From assembly GCA_026400815.1 (NCBI GenBank), contig JAPLOI010000071.1, positions 62,001 through 126,000 of the forward strand: a stretch of 64,000 nucleotides of DNA. The letters run 5' to 3'. The position numbers and the translations under genes were made by a program. Below, piece after piece: positions 51,833 to 59,260 of this stretch (its first letter is position 1; each line of letters begins with the position of its first letter). The stretch is from Alphaproteobacteria bacterium. GTDB taxonomy: Bacteria > Pseudomonadota > Alphaproteobacteria > Acetobacterales > Acetobacteraceae. Under the pieces are notes generated by a model. It did not search any database and was not told where the DNA came from. It was given only the letters and a program-made list of their open reading frames with translations.

Positions 51833-52434
51833 ACAATCAACCCGCCACCCGCGACACCGCCAAAGCGGTCGCCCGCTTCGACATCACCCAGCGCCTCGTC
51901 GCCAAGCTGCACCACGAGGAAGCCGTCATCGGCGGCATCGGCCACACCAATTTCGACCTCTGGGCCGCCGGCCGCCGCCCGCAGAATTTCTACATGCTCG
52001 GCAGCATGGGCCTCGCCATCCCCATCGCCCTCGGCGTCGCCATCGCGCAACCCCAGCGCAAAGTCATTGCCCTCGAAGGCGACGGCTCCCTGCTCATGAT
52101 GCTCGGCTGCCTCGCCACCGTCGGCGCCCGCCAGCCGAAGAACCTGATCATGGTGATCATGGACAACGGCGCCTACGAGATCACCGGCGGCCAAACCACT
52201 GCGAGCGCCCAGGGCACCGACCTCGCCGCGGTTGCCCGCGCCACCGGCATCGCCAATGCAAACTGGGCCGCCGACGAAGCCCATTTCGAAACCCTGATTG
52301 ACAAAGCCCTGGCCACTCCCGGCCCCCACCTGATCGCCGCCCGCCTGACCAGCGCCAAACCCGCCGGCCAAACCGAACGCGACCCCGCCCAAATCCGCGA
52401 CCGCTTCATGCGCGGCCTGGGCACGAAACGCTAG
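51829..52434 (+). CDS. TPP-dependent 2-oxoacid decarboxylase, beta (PP-domain) subunit, ComE-like
   Basis: 201 residues from GTG 51829. The diphosphate/metal-binding motif is GDGS (residues 84-87) with Asn113 about 28 residues later (MDNGAYE), the canonical TPP motif. FYMLGSMGLAIPIALGVA precedes it, as in sulfopyruvate and phosphonopyruvate decarboxylases. It completes the alpha/beta enzyme with the upstream subunit. The product would be an aldehyde such as sulfoacetaldehyde, depending on the substrate. Confidence 0.86.
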   Translation: MNNQPATRDTAKAVARFDITQRLVAKLHHEEAVIGGIGHTNFDLWAAGRRPQNFYMLGSMGLAIPIALGVAIAQPQRKVIALEGDGSLLMMLGCLATVGARQPKNLIMVIMDNGAYEITGGQTTASAQGTDLAAVARATGIANANWAADEAHFETLIDKALATPGPHLIAARLTSAKPAGQTERDPAQIRDRFMRGLGTKR

Positions 52435-52435
52435 A

Positions 52436-52478
52436 GCGTGATCGTCGAAGGCGGAATCGCCGGAGACGTGAATCACGC
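52436..52478. repeat. GCGTGAT dyad after the decarboxylase operon
   Basis: GCGTGAT (52436-52442) is matched by ATCACGC (52472-52478) around 29 bases, immediately past the beta-subunit stop. Motifs of this kind (AGCGTGATC) recur in alphaproteobacterial intergenic DNA. Confidence 0.4.
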
Positions 52479-52492
52479 GATCGAACAAAGAG

Positions 52493-52535
52493 CTAGTGCA
52501 TGATACGCGCTCTACCCGCGCGGATCATGCATTAG
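52493..52535. terminator. hairpin between convergent genes
   Basis: CTAGTGCATGAT (52493-52504) pairs with ATCATGCATTAG (52524-52535), and an inner CGCGC/GCGCG pair extends the stem. It spans the TAA stop of the minus-strand carbonic anhydrase and faces the decarboxylase operon. A bidirectional terminator is likely. Confidence 0.5.
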
Positions 52536-53056
52536 GGAGCGTCCTTCAGGTACCGCTCGGCCAGCTCCACATAATGGCTGGCCGTGCGGCCGAACCTGGC
52601 CTGGTCCTCGGCCGAAAGCACCCGCCACAGCTTGGCCGGCGACCCGGACCAGATCTCGCCGGCCCCGATCCGCTTGCCCGGCGTCAGCAACCCACCGGCC
52701 GCCAGCATGCCGCCTTCCTCGATCACCGCACCATCCAGCACGGTGGCCCCCATGCCGACAAACGCGCGGTCCTTCAGGGTGCAGGCATGGATGATGCACG
52801 CATGCCCAACCGTCACGTCCTCGCCGATGATCGTCGGCAGCGTGCCGGCGTTCACGTGCACGATGGTGCCGTCCTGGATGTTGGATCGCGCGCCCACGCG
52901 GATGAAGTTGGTATCCCCGCGCAGCACGCAGTGGAACCAGATGCCCGCCTTGGGCCCGATCGTCACCTGCCCGATCAGGGCCGCAGTGGGGGCAATGAAC
53001 GCGTCGGGCGCCACCTGCGGGGTGGCGCCCTCGAACGGAAACAACGGCCCAGCCAT
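52532..53056 (-). CDS. gamma carbonic anhydrase family protein
   Basis: 174 residues of left-handed beta-helix hexapeptide repeats (IGQVTIGPKAGIWFHCVLRGD, NIQDGTIVHVN, VTVGHACIIHACTLKDRAFVGMGA). The three metal-site histidines expected for the gamma class are present in the NIQDGTIVH and GHACIIH segments. Many such proteins are CO2/bicarbonate enzymes or acyltransferase-like scaffolds. It overlaps argC by one base (TGATG). Confidence 0.89.
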   Translation of the reverse strand: MAGPLFPFEGATPQVAPDAFIAPTAALIGQVTIGPKAGIWFHCVLRGDTNFIRVGARSNIQDGTIVHVNAGTLPTIIGEDVTVGHACIIHACTLKDRAFVGMGATVLDGAVIEEGGMLAAGGLLTPGKRIGAGEIWSGSPAKLWRVLSAEDQARFGRTASHYVELAERYLKDAP

Positions 53057-54015
53057 CAGGCCGTTGCCATCTCGCGCAGCGCGTTGCCGGGGTGCGGCAG
53101 GCCGAGCATCAGCGCGATGTTCTGCACCGCGGCGCCGGAGGCACCCTTGCCGAGATTGTCGAGCCTTGCCACCAGCAGCGCCTGGCCGTGCTTGTCGTTG
53201 GCATAGACACGCAGTTCCAGCATGTCGGTGTCGTTCAGATCCTCCGCCGTCAACCGGTCACCCGGCTGCGTCGGCATCACCTTCACCAATCCGCTGCCAC
53301 GGAAATGCGCCTCCAGGATCGCCTGCAGATCCGCACCCCGCGGCTTGCCGTCCAGCGCATCCAGGTGCAGCGGCACGCTCACCAGCATGCCCTGGCGGAA
53401 ATGCCCCACCGAGGGAATGAAGATCGGCCGGCGCGTCAGCCCGGAATAGAGCTGCGTCTCCGGCACATGCTTGTGCTCGAAGCCCATGCCATACAGCTCG
53501 AAGCTCGGCCCGCCCGAGGTTTCATGCGCCTCGATCATCGACTTGCCGCCGCCGGAATAGCCGCTGACGGCGTTGATGGTCACCGGGTAATCAGCGGGCA
53601 TGACGCCCGCGTCGACAAGAGGCCGGATCAGCGCGATAGCGCCGGTGGGATAGCAGCCGGGGTTGGCCACCTTGCGCGCGGCAGCGACCTTGGCCGCCTG
53701 CTCGGCTTCCATCTCCGGGAAGCCATAGGCCCAGTCCGGGTTCACCCGGTGCGCGGTGGAGGCATCCAGCAGCTTCGGCGCGCGGTCGCCCAGCGCATCG
53801 GCCAGCGCGGTGCTCTCTTTCGCCGCGTCGTCCGGCAGGCACAGCACCACCAGGTCCACGTCGCGCATCATCTCCTGGCGCGCGGCGGGGTCCTTTCGTC
53901 GGTCGCCGGTCAGGCTCTTCAGCTGCACGGCAGGGAACGCCTCCAGGCGCTGGCGAATGCCCAGCCCCGTGGTTCCTGCCTCGCCGTCGATGAAGACCGT
54001 GGCCGTCTGTGCCAT
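53056..54015 (-). CDS. argC: N-acetyl-gamma-glutamyl-phosphate reductase (ArgC), short type
   Basis: 319 residues from ATG 54015. The NADP fold begins ATVFIDGEAGTTGLGI, and the catalytic cysteine is Cys121 in NPGCYPTG. Residues GFEHKHVPE and PSVGHFRQGM are further family marks. The length matches the short ArgC of alphaproteobacteria. The enzyme makes N-acetylglutamate semialdehyde in arginine synthesis, cytosolic. It sits near rpsI-rplM, separated by an HpcH/HpaI, an SDR and a DMT gene. Confidence 0.94.
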   Translation of the reverse strand: MAQTATVFIDGEAGTTGLGIRQRLEAFPAVQLKSLTGDRRKDPAARQEMMRDVDLVVLCLPDDAAKESTALADALGDRAPKLLDASTAHRVNPDWAYGFPEMEAEQAAKVAAARKVANPGCYPTGAIALIRPLVDAGVMPADYPVTINAVSGYSGGGKSMIEAHETSGGPSFELYGMGFEHKHVPETQLYSGLTRRPIFIPSVGHFRQGMLVSVPLHLDALDGKPRGADLQAILEAHFRGSGLVKVMPTQPGDRLTAEDLNDTDMLELRVYANDKHGQALLVARLDNLGKGASGAAVQNIALMLGLPHPGNALREMATA

Positions 54016-54165
54016 GCGAAATTCTCCTTCCTGCTTCATGCATTGCCGCACTGGGCGGCGAAGGCAAGTGAAACAACGCAACGGGGGTGCCTGCCTTCCA
54101 TGCAGAAATGCGCGGGCACGCGCGCCCTCCCGCACAAGGGGGTTCGCGCCTGCACAATATCAGGC

Positions 54166-55119
54166 ATGCTAGGCACACCGGCGGCAACAGGACTTGAAGG
54201 CGTGGCATCGGACGGCGTTACGGCGAAGGCAGCCCCCAAGGGGGCGCTGGGACTTTTCGACCGCGGGTTGCTGCTGGGCATCCTGTTCATCTGCCTCTCC
54301 GGCATCGTGTTCCCGGTGATGAACGGCTTCGCCAAGATGCTGGGCGCGGAATACTCCACGCTGCAGGTCAGTTGGGCACGCGCCTTCGGGCATTTCGTGT
54401 TCATCCTGGCCGCCTTCCTGCCGCGCCAGGGGCTGGCGGTGCTGCGTACCAAGCGGCCGATGATCCAGTTCGGCCGGGCGTTGATGCTCTACATCTCCAA
54501 CCTCTGCTTCTTCTTCGCCATCGTGTTCATCCCGATCGCCGATGCCGCGGCGATCAGCATGACAGCACCGCTGGTGGTGGCGCTGCTGGCCTGGCCGATG
54601 TTGGGGGAGCGGACCAACGCGGCGCGGCTGGTGGCGCTGGCCATCGGCTTCTCCGGCGTGCTGCTCGTGATCCGCCCGGGGACCGACCTGTTCCACTGGG
54701 CATCGCTGTTCGTGGTGGCAAGTTCGGTCTGCTACGGCATGTACCAGCTCCTCACGCGCAAGGTGGCCGGCATCGATTCACCGGAGACCTCGGCCATCTA
54801 TGCGCCGATCATCGGGGCGATCGGGATGCTGCTGGTGATGCCCTTCGTGTGGCGCACGCCGGCAACGCTGCTGGACCTGGGCATGTTCATGGGCCTCGGC
54901 GTGCTCGGTGCCGCCGGGCATTATTTCGTGGCCCGCGCCCTGACCTATGCGCCGGCCAACCTGGTCTCGCCGTTCCAGTATTTCCAGCTCTTTGCCTCGG
55001 TGATCGTCGGCTACCTGTTCTTCGCCGCCCTGCCGGACGCGGCGACCTGGATCGGGGCCGGGATCATCATGGTCTCCGGGCTGTATATCGGGTGGACCCA
55101 GACGCGGGTCGCGAAATAG
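54166..55119 (+). CDS. DMT superfamily (EamA-type) transporter
   Basis: 317 residues with ten helices in two EamA repeats, for example GIVFPVMNGFAKMLGAEYSTLQVSWARAFGHF and ALTYAPANLVSPFQYFQLFASVIVGYLFF. It is an inner-membrane small-metabolite carrier of unknown substrate. The ATG at 54166 has only a weak ribosome site. It is ten bases ahead of an SDR gene and divergent from argC. Confidence 0.87.
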   Translation: MLGTPAATGLEGVASDGVTAKAAPKGALGLFDRGLLLGILFICLSGIVFPVMNGFAKMLGAEYSTLQVSWARAFGHFVFILAAFLPRQGLAVLRTKRPMIQFGRALMLYISNLCFFFAIVFIPIADAAAISMTAPLVVALLAWPMLGERTNAARLVALAIGFSGVLLVIRPGTDLFHWASLFVVASSVCYGMYQLLTRKVAGIDSPETSAIYAPIIGAIGMLLVMPFVWRTPATLLDLGMFMGLGVLGAAGHYFVARALTYAPANLVSPFQYFQLFASVIVGYLFFAALPDAATWIGAGIIMVSGLYIGWTQTRVAK

Positions 55120-55129
55120 GGGGCGTGCC

Positions 55130-55879
55130 ATGGGCGCACTGACGGGGAAGATCGCGCTGGTCACCGGTGCGGGCAAGAATATCGGGCGCGCCATCGCCCT
55201 CACCCTGGCGCGCGACGGCGCCACCGTGGCGGTGAACGGGCGCAGCGATGCCGGGGCGGTGGACGAGGTGGTGGCCACGATCCGCGCCGCCGGCGGCAGC
55301 GCGGTGGCGGTGATGGGCGATGTATCGGACCACGAGCAGGCCCGCGGCGTGGTGGGTGCGGCGGTGCAGGCGCTGGGCGGTCTCGACATCCTGGTGAGCA
55401 ATGCCGGGCTGCGGCGGCAGACGCCGTACCTGGAGATCTCGCTGGCCGAGTGGCGGGAGATCATGTCGGTGGCGCTCGATGGCGCATTCTTCCTGTCGCA
55501 GGCCGCCATCCCGCATTTGCTGCGGCGTGGCGGGGGGGCGATCGTGGCGATGTCCGGCATGTCCAACCATGTCGGCACGCCGAACCGGGCGCATGTTTCG
55601 GCCAGCAAGGCAGGGCTGGAGGGGCTGATGCGCTCGTTGGCGGTGGAATTCGGCGGGCAGAACATCCGGGCGAACTGCATCGCCCCAGGGGCGATCGACA
55701 CGGTGCGCGGAGCCTCGGCCGGGCCGCTGCCGGGCACGCTCACCCTGGAAGGCACGCCGCTAGGCCGCCGCGGCACGGTGGATGAGATCGCCGGCACGGT
55801 GCGGCTGCTGGTGGGGCCGGAAGGCGCCTACATCACCGGCCAGACCATCCACGTGAACGGCGGCGTCTATCTGACCTAG
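55130..55879 (+). CDS. short-chain dehydrogenase/reductase (FabG-like)
   Basis: 249 residues. Cofactor motif TGAGKNIGRAIA (TGxxxGxG), NAG segment SNAGLR, catalytic Ser in SGMSNHVG, and an alanine-lysine pair SASKAG where the usual catalytic Tyr of YxxxK is replaced by Ser (HVSASKAG). The remaining fold, including GGVYLT at the end, is normal. The missing Tyr is unusual and may reduce or change activity. It is 10 bases after the DMT gene. Confidence 0.85.
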   Translation: MGALTGKIALVTGAGKNIGRAIALTLARDGATVAVNGRSDAGAVDEVVATIRAAGGSAVAVMGDVSDHEQARGVVGAAVQALGGLDILVSNAGLRRQTPYLEISLAEWREIMSVALDGAFFLSQAAIPHLLRRGGGAIVAMSGMSNHVGTPNRAHVSASKAGLEGLMRSLAVEFGGQNIRANCIAPGAIDTVRGASAGPLPGTLTLEGTPLGRRGTVDEIAGTVRLLVGPEGAYITGQTIHVNGGVYLT

Positions 55880-55887
55880 GCAGGCCG

Positions 55888-55960
55888 ATCCGTTTGCGCC
55901 CATGGCGGAGCGCAAACGGATGAAGTCTTTTTTGCTTCTTTTTTCTTCAGAAAAAAGAAG
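55888..55960. repeat. poly-T hairpin element R5 (inverted copy of R1)
   Basis: Hairpin one (55888-55921) pairs ATCCGTTTGCGC with GCGCAAACGGAT. Hairpin two (55935-55960) is an 11-bp stem CTTCTTTTTTC around TTCA. Read on the minus strand, R5 matches the first half of R1 almost base for base over about 45 bases. It separates the convergent SDR and HpcH/HpaI genes as a two-way terminator. Confidence 0.8.
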
Positions 55961-55964
55961 ATGC

Positions 55965-56732
55965 TTACTTCGACTTCTCCTTCAGCTCCGCCAGCTGCTG
56001 CTTGGCGGCGGCCATCAGGCAGGAGATGTCGGAGGTGACCATCACCATGTCGAACCCGCGCTTGATCGCGCCCGCGGCGAACTCGGCGCCGGCGCAGTGC
56101 ATCACGCACTTGATGCCGTGCTTGTGGGCGGTCTCGCGGATCTTGTCGCAGGTGGCCATGTGCAGCGGGTGCGGATTGTCACCGCGCGGCTCCAGCCCCA
56201 GGGCGAAGGAGAGGTCGGCGGGGCCGATATAGACGGCGTCGAGGCCCGGGGTGGCGCAGATGGCGTCGAGATTGGCCAGGCCTTCCTTGGTCTCGATCAT
56301 GGCGAAGACCAGGATCTCATCGTTGGCCTTGGCCACGTAGTCGGCGCCGCCGTACTGCACGGCGCGGATGGGGCCGGAGGAACGATAGCCCATGGGCGGG
56401 TAGCGGCAGGCGGCCACGGCCTGGGCGGCTTCCTCGGCGTTGTTCACCAGCGGCACGATGATGCCGTAGGCGCCGAGATCGAGCGCACGCATGATGGCGG
56501 CCGGCTCGTTCCACTTCACGCGGACGAAGGGCGTGGTGTCGGTCTGCGAGATGGCGGCGAGCAGCGGGCCGACATCGGACATCTCGTTGACGCCGTGCTG
56601 GAGATCGACGCAGAGCGCATCGAAGCCCTGGCGGGCCATCACCTCGGCGGTGAACCAGTTGTTGATGGAGATCCAGGCCAGGTTGGGCTGCTTTCCATCG
56701 CGCCACATCTGCTTGATCTTGTTCGGTCGCAT
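55965..56732 (-). CDS. HpcH/HpaI aldolase/citrate lyase family protein
   Basis: 255 residues. The family motifs are FDALCVDLQHG, YGIIVPLVNNAEEAAQAV, YPPMGYRSSGPIRA, MIETKEGLANLDAI with the metal-binding Glu, and VYIGPADLSFALG with the Asp. These class II aldolases (HpaI, 2-keto-3-deoxyglucarate aldolase, 4-hydroxy-2-oxovalerate type) split 4-hydroxy-2-oxoacids into pyruvate and an aldehyde. The exact aldehyde is unknown. It is separate from the rpsI transcript, which ends at the 56785-56813 terminator. Confidence 0.88.
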   Translation of the reverse strand: MRPNKIKQMWRDGKQPNLAWISINNWFTAEVMARQGFDALCVDLQHGVNEMSDVGPLLAAISQTDTTPFVRVKWNEPAAIMRALDLGAYGIIVPLVNNAEEAAQAVAACRYPPMGYRSSGPIRAVQYGGADYVAKANDEILVFAMIETKEGLANLDAICATPGLDAVYIGPADLSFALGLEPRGDNPHPLHMATCDKIRETAHKHGIKCVMHCAGAEFAAGAIKRGFDMVMVTSDISCLMAAAKQQLAELKEKSK

Positions 56733-56784
56733 GCTTGTTCCTCCTTGGGTGTGCGGGTGGCCTTACATCATTCCCGCCAAAACG

Positions 56785-56813
56785 AAAAAGGGGCCGTGCC
56801 GAAGCACGACCCC
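56785..56813 (-). terminator. rpsI intrinsic terminator
   Basis: Read on the minus strand, GGGGTCGTGC-TTCG-GCACGGCCCC forms a 10-bp stem with one mismatch and a UUCG tetraloop, followed by TTTTT. It lies 27 bases past the rpsI stop and is a classic Rho-independent terminator. Confidence 0.88.
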
Positions 56814-56839
56814 TGTTCCAAGTGGCCGGTCGCCCCGGA

Positions 56840-57331
56840 TCAGCGCTTGCTGAACTGGAAGCTGCGGCGGGCCTTGGCGCGGCCGTACTTCTTGCGTTCC
56901 ACCGCGCGGCTATCGCGGGTGAGGAAGCCGGCGATCTTCAGGATGCTGCGCAGCTCCGGCTCATAGAGCGTGAGCGCGCGGCTGATGCCGTGGCGCAGAG
57001 CGCCAGCCTGGCCGGAGAGCCCGCCGCCCTTGACGGTGCAGAACACGTCGAACTGGTTGTAGCGATCGGCAACCAGGAAGGGCTGGGTGATCAGCATGCG
57101 CAGCACGGGGCGTGCGAAATACTGGCCGACCTTCTTGCCGTTCACCGAGATCTCACCCTTGCCGGGCTTGATCCACACGCGGGCCTGGGCGTTCTTGCGG
57201 CGGCCGGTGGCGTAGCTGCGGCCGAACTGGTCGCGCTTCGGCTCACGCTTCGGCGCATCGGTGGCGGTAGCGACGACCTGTGCGACCGCGAGGTCCTTGA
57301 GGTCGGCGAGGGTACGGGTGGTGGCGGACAT
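56840..57331 (-). CDS. rpsI: 30S ribosomal protein S9
   Basis: 163 residues. The S9 core is plain: [48 protein letters not shown], and the C-terminal RRSFQFSKR that reaches the P-site tRNA. A 35-residue N-terminal extension rich in Ala, Lys and Arg is common in alphaproteobacterial S9. The gene starts four bases after rplM ends. Confidence 0.97.
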   Translation of the reverse strand: MSATTRTLADLKDLAVAQVVATATDAPKREPKRDQFGRSYATGRRKNAQARVWIKPGKGEISVNGKKVGQYFARPVLRMLITQPFLVADRYNQFDVFCTVKGGGLSGQAGALRHGISRALTLYEPELRSILKIAGFLTRDSRAVERKKYGRAKARRSFQFSKR

Positions 57332-57335
57332 GCGC

Positions 57336-57803
57336 TCAGCCCCTCTTGTTCTTGGGGTTCAGGGCGGCGACGTCAAACAGCGTGGGCTGCTGGCCCGCGT
57401 GCGGGTGCTCCGGGCCGCCATAGACGTGCAGGTGCTTCATCTGCTTGCGCTGCAGCGGGCCGCGCGTGATCATGCGCTCCACGGCCTTCTCCAGCACGCG
57501 CTCCGGATGGGCGGAGGCAAGGCGCTGGCCCTGGGTACGGCCCTTGATGCCGCCGGGATAGCCGGTGTGGTAGTAGAACACCGACTGTTCGGCCTTGTTG
57601 CCGGTGATCTTCACCTTGGCGGCATTGATGACGACGATGTTGTCGCCGCAATCCACATGCGGGGTGAAGGTGGCCTTGTGCTTGCCGCGAAGACGGTTGG
57701 CGATGATCGCGGCGAGGCGGCCGAGCACAACCCCTTCCGCATCGATCAGCAGCCAATCCTTCTTGACCTCCGCGGGCTTGAGCGAGAGGGTGGTCTTGAG
57801 CAT
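57336..57803 (-). CDS. rplM: 50S ribosomal protein L13
   Basis: 155 residues from ATG 57803 after AAGGGG. Core motifs are [45 protein letters not shown] and [26 protein letters not shown]13 is an early-assembling protein of the large subunit. It leads the rplM-rpsI operon from the promoter at 57828-57856. Confidence 0.97.
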   Translation of the reverse strand: MLKTTLSLKPAEVKKDWLLIDAEGVVLGRLAAIIANRLRGKHKATFTPHVDCGDNIVVINAAKVKITGNKAEQSVFYYHTGYPGGIKGRTQGQRLASAHPERVLEKAVERMITRGPLQRKQMKHLHVYGGPEHPHAGQQPTLFDVAALNPKNKRG

Positions 57804-57827
57804 GGGTGTCCCCTTGAAGAGGCGCGC

Positions 57828-57856
57828 GTTATCGCGCCAGAGCCGTGCTGCGTCAA
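57828..57856 (-). promoter_or_regulatory. sigma-70 promoter of rplM-rpsI
   Basis: On the minus strand, TTGACG, a 17-base spacer and GATAAC form a near-consensus promoter. The -10 ends 24 bases before the rplM ATG. Confidence 0.8.
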
Positions 57857-57867
57857 GGGGTTGCGTG

Positions 57868-57887
57868 TGTGGTATCAGAATACCACA
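57868..57887. promoter_or_regulatory. perfect 8-bp inverted repeat upstream of rplM
   Basis: TGTGGTATCAGAATACCACA is a perfect 8-bp dyad with a CAGA centre, lying 11 bases upstream of the rplM -35 and 39 bases before the divergent epimerase-like GTG. It looks like a dimeric-regulator site; the factor is unknown. Confidence 0.5.
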
Positions 57888-57926
57888 TGATTGCCCCACC
57901 CCGCGCCGCACCCTATCCTTCGGCCT

Positions 57927-58760
57927 GTGAGCCAGGTTCATGTGATTGGCGCCTCGGGGCGCTCGGGTCTTGCGCTGTGCCGGGCGCTGATGGCCCGTGG
58001 CGTGGATGTTGTGCCGGTGGTGCGCGATCCCGGCAGGTTCGCGGCCGCTGGCCTGCCGTTCGCGCCGCTTCAGGCGGATCTTGGCGATGCCTCCGCCCTG
58101 GCGGCGGCGTTGGCGGATGCCACGCGAATCGCCAGTGCCGCGCATGCCCGCCATGCCGCTGCGATCATCGCCGCGGCGCCGGTGCAGGCAAGGCTGGTGC
58201 TGATGGGCAGCACGCGGCGCTTCACGCGCTGGCCGGACGAACATGGCGGCGGGGTGATCGCGGGCGAGGCGGCGCTGCTCGGCTCCGGCCGCGAGGGCGT
58301 GATCCTGCATCCCACGATGATCTATGGCGCCGAGGGCGAGGACAATGTGCGCCGCCTGGCCGCGCTGATGCGAAGGCTGCCAATGCTGCCGCTGCCGGGG
58401 GGTGGGCGGAACCTGGTGCAGCCGATCCACCAGGACGACGTGACCGCCTGCCTGGTGGCCGCGCTGGAGCATCCCTGGCGCGGGCCCGAGGCGATGGTGA
58501 TCGCGGGGCCGGAGCCGGTGACCTATGCGGCGTTCCTGCGCGCCATCGCCCGCGCCGCCGGCCTGCCGCCGCCCCGCATCCTGCCGGTGCCGGCCTGGGC
58601 GCTGATGGCCGCGAGCCCGCTGACGCGGCTGCCCGGGCTGCCGCGCATCCGGCCGGCCGAGATCCGGCGGCTGCTGGAGGACAAGGACTTTCCGGCCGAT
58701 GCGATGCGCGCGGTGCTGGGCGTGATGCCGATCTCGCTCGAAGTGGGGCTGGCGCGGTAG
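57927..58760 (+). CDS. NAD(P)-dependent sugar-epimerase-like / NAD(P)H-binding protein
   Basis: 277 residues from GTG 57927. The Rossmann motif is [14 protein letters not shown] (GxxGxxG), followed by [11 protein letters not shown] and [14 protein letters not shown], the atypical extended-SDR pattern of NDUFA9-like proteins. The catalytic YxxxK is not obvious (the RFTRWPDE region stands in its place), so it may bind cofactor without usual epimerase chemistry. Its last 238 bases overlap the convergent M15 peptidase frame. Confidence 0.78.
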   Translation: MSQVHVIGASGRSGLALCRALMARGVDVVPVVRDPGRFAAAGLPFAPLQADLGDASALAAALADATRIASAAHARHAAAIIAAAPVQARLVLMGSTRRFTRWPDEHGGGVIAGEAALLGSGREGVILHPTMIYGAEGEDNVRRLAALMRRLPMLPLPGGGRNLVQPIHQDDVTACLVAALEHPWRGPEAMVIAGPEPVTYAAFLRAIARAAGLPPPRILPVPAWALMAASPLTRLPGLPRIRPAEIRRLLEDKDFPADAMRAVLGVMPISLEVGLAR

Positions 58761-59185
58761 TAGGTGTAGACGCGGTCGTGGCTGCCGCGGCAGTCGAAAT
58801 GCCAGGCCTCGCTGATGCCGGTGTCGGGCTTGGCGATGATGGGCGAGATGCCTTCGGCGCCTGCCAGCGCCCAGAAGGCGGCGAGCCCGGGGGTTTTGAT
58901 GCGGCTGAGGTCGAGGTCGAAGGCGCGCCCAGCCTCATGCATGCTGCCGCCGGGGGGCGGGCTGAAGGCCTTCTTCTTGCCGCTGGTGTAGTCCAGGTTC
59001 GCCTGCAGCTGCATGTCGTAGGAGCGGTAGAGATCGCTGAGCACCAGCGCGCCGCCGGCTGCCGCGACGGATTTCTGCAGCTTCATCAGGGCGGCGTAGA
59101 GGTCCGCAGTGCACCTGGCCATGCGCTTGGGCATGTCGCCGCCATAGATGGACGGGAACGCGATCGGCAGTAGCGGTGCGAACAT
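58523..59185 (-). CDS. M15 family (VanY-type) D-Ala-D-Ala carboxypeptidase-like protein with overlapped C-terminus
   Basis: 220 residues. The VanY/M15 zinc site is complete: [13 protein letters not shown] (His and Asp), a catalytic Glu in GISEAWHFD and the last ligand His in WHFD. The enzyme domain ends near VYTYYRA. About 80 further residues, rich in Ser, Ala and Arg, lie entirely antisense to the epimerase-like gene. The conserved domain would be intact without that tail, so a lost stop codon or a junction may have extended the frame. The usual role is peptidoglycan trimming. Confidence 0.72.
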   Translation of the reverse strand: MFAPLLPIAFPSIYGGDMPKRMARCTADLYAALMKLQKSVAAAGGALVLSDLYRSYDMQLQANLDYTSGKKKAFSPPPGGSMHEAGRAFDLDLSRIKTPGLAAFWALAGAEGISPIIAKPDTGISEAWHFDCRGSHDRVYTYYRASPTSSEIGITPSTARIASAGKSLSSSSRRISAGRMRGSPGSRVSGLAAISAQAGTGRMRGGGRPAARAMARRNAA

Positions 59186-59260
59186 GGCCTGTGCTCCCGG
59201 GATGGAGCCCGAGAGTGGAGGTTGTTTCGATTTGCCGTCAATCGCCGCGGCGCGTCAACT

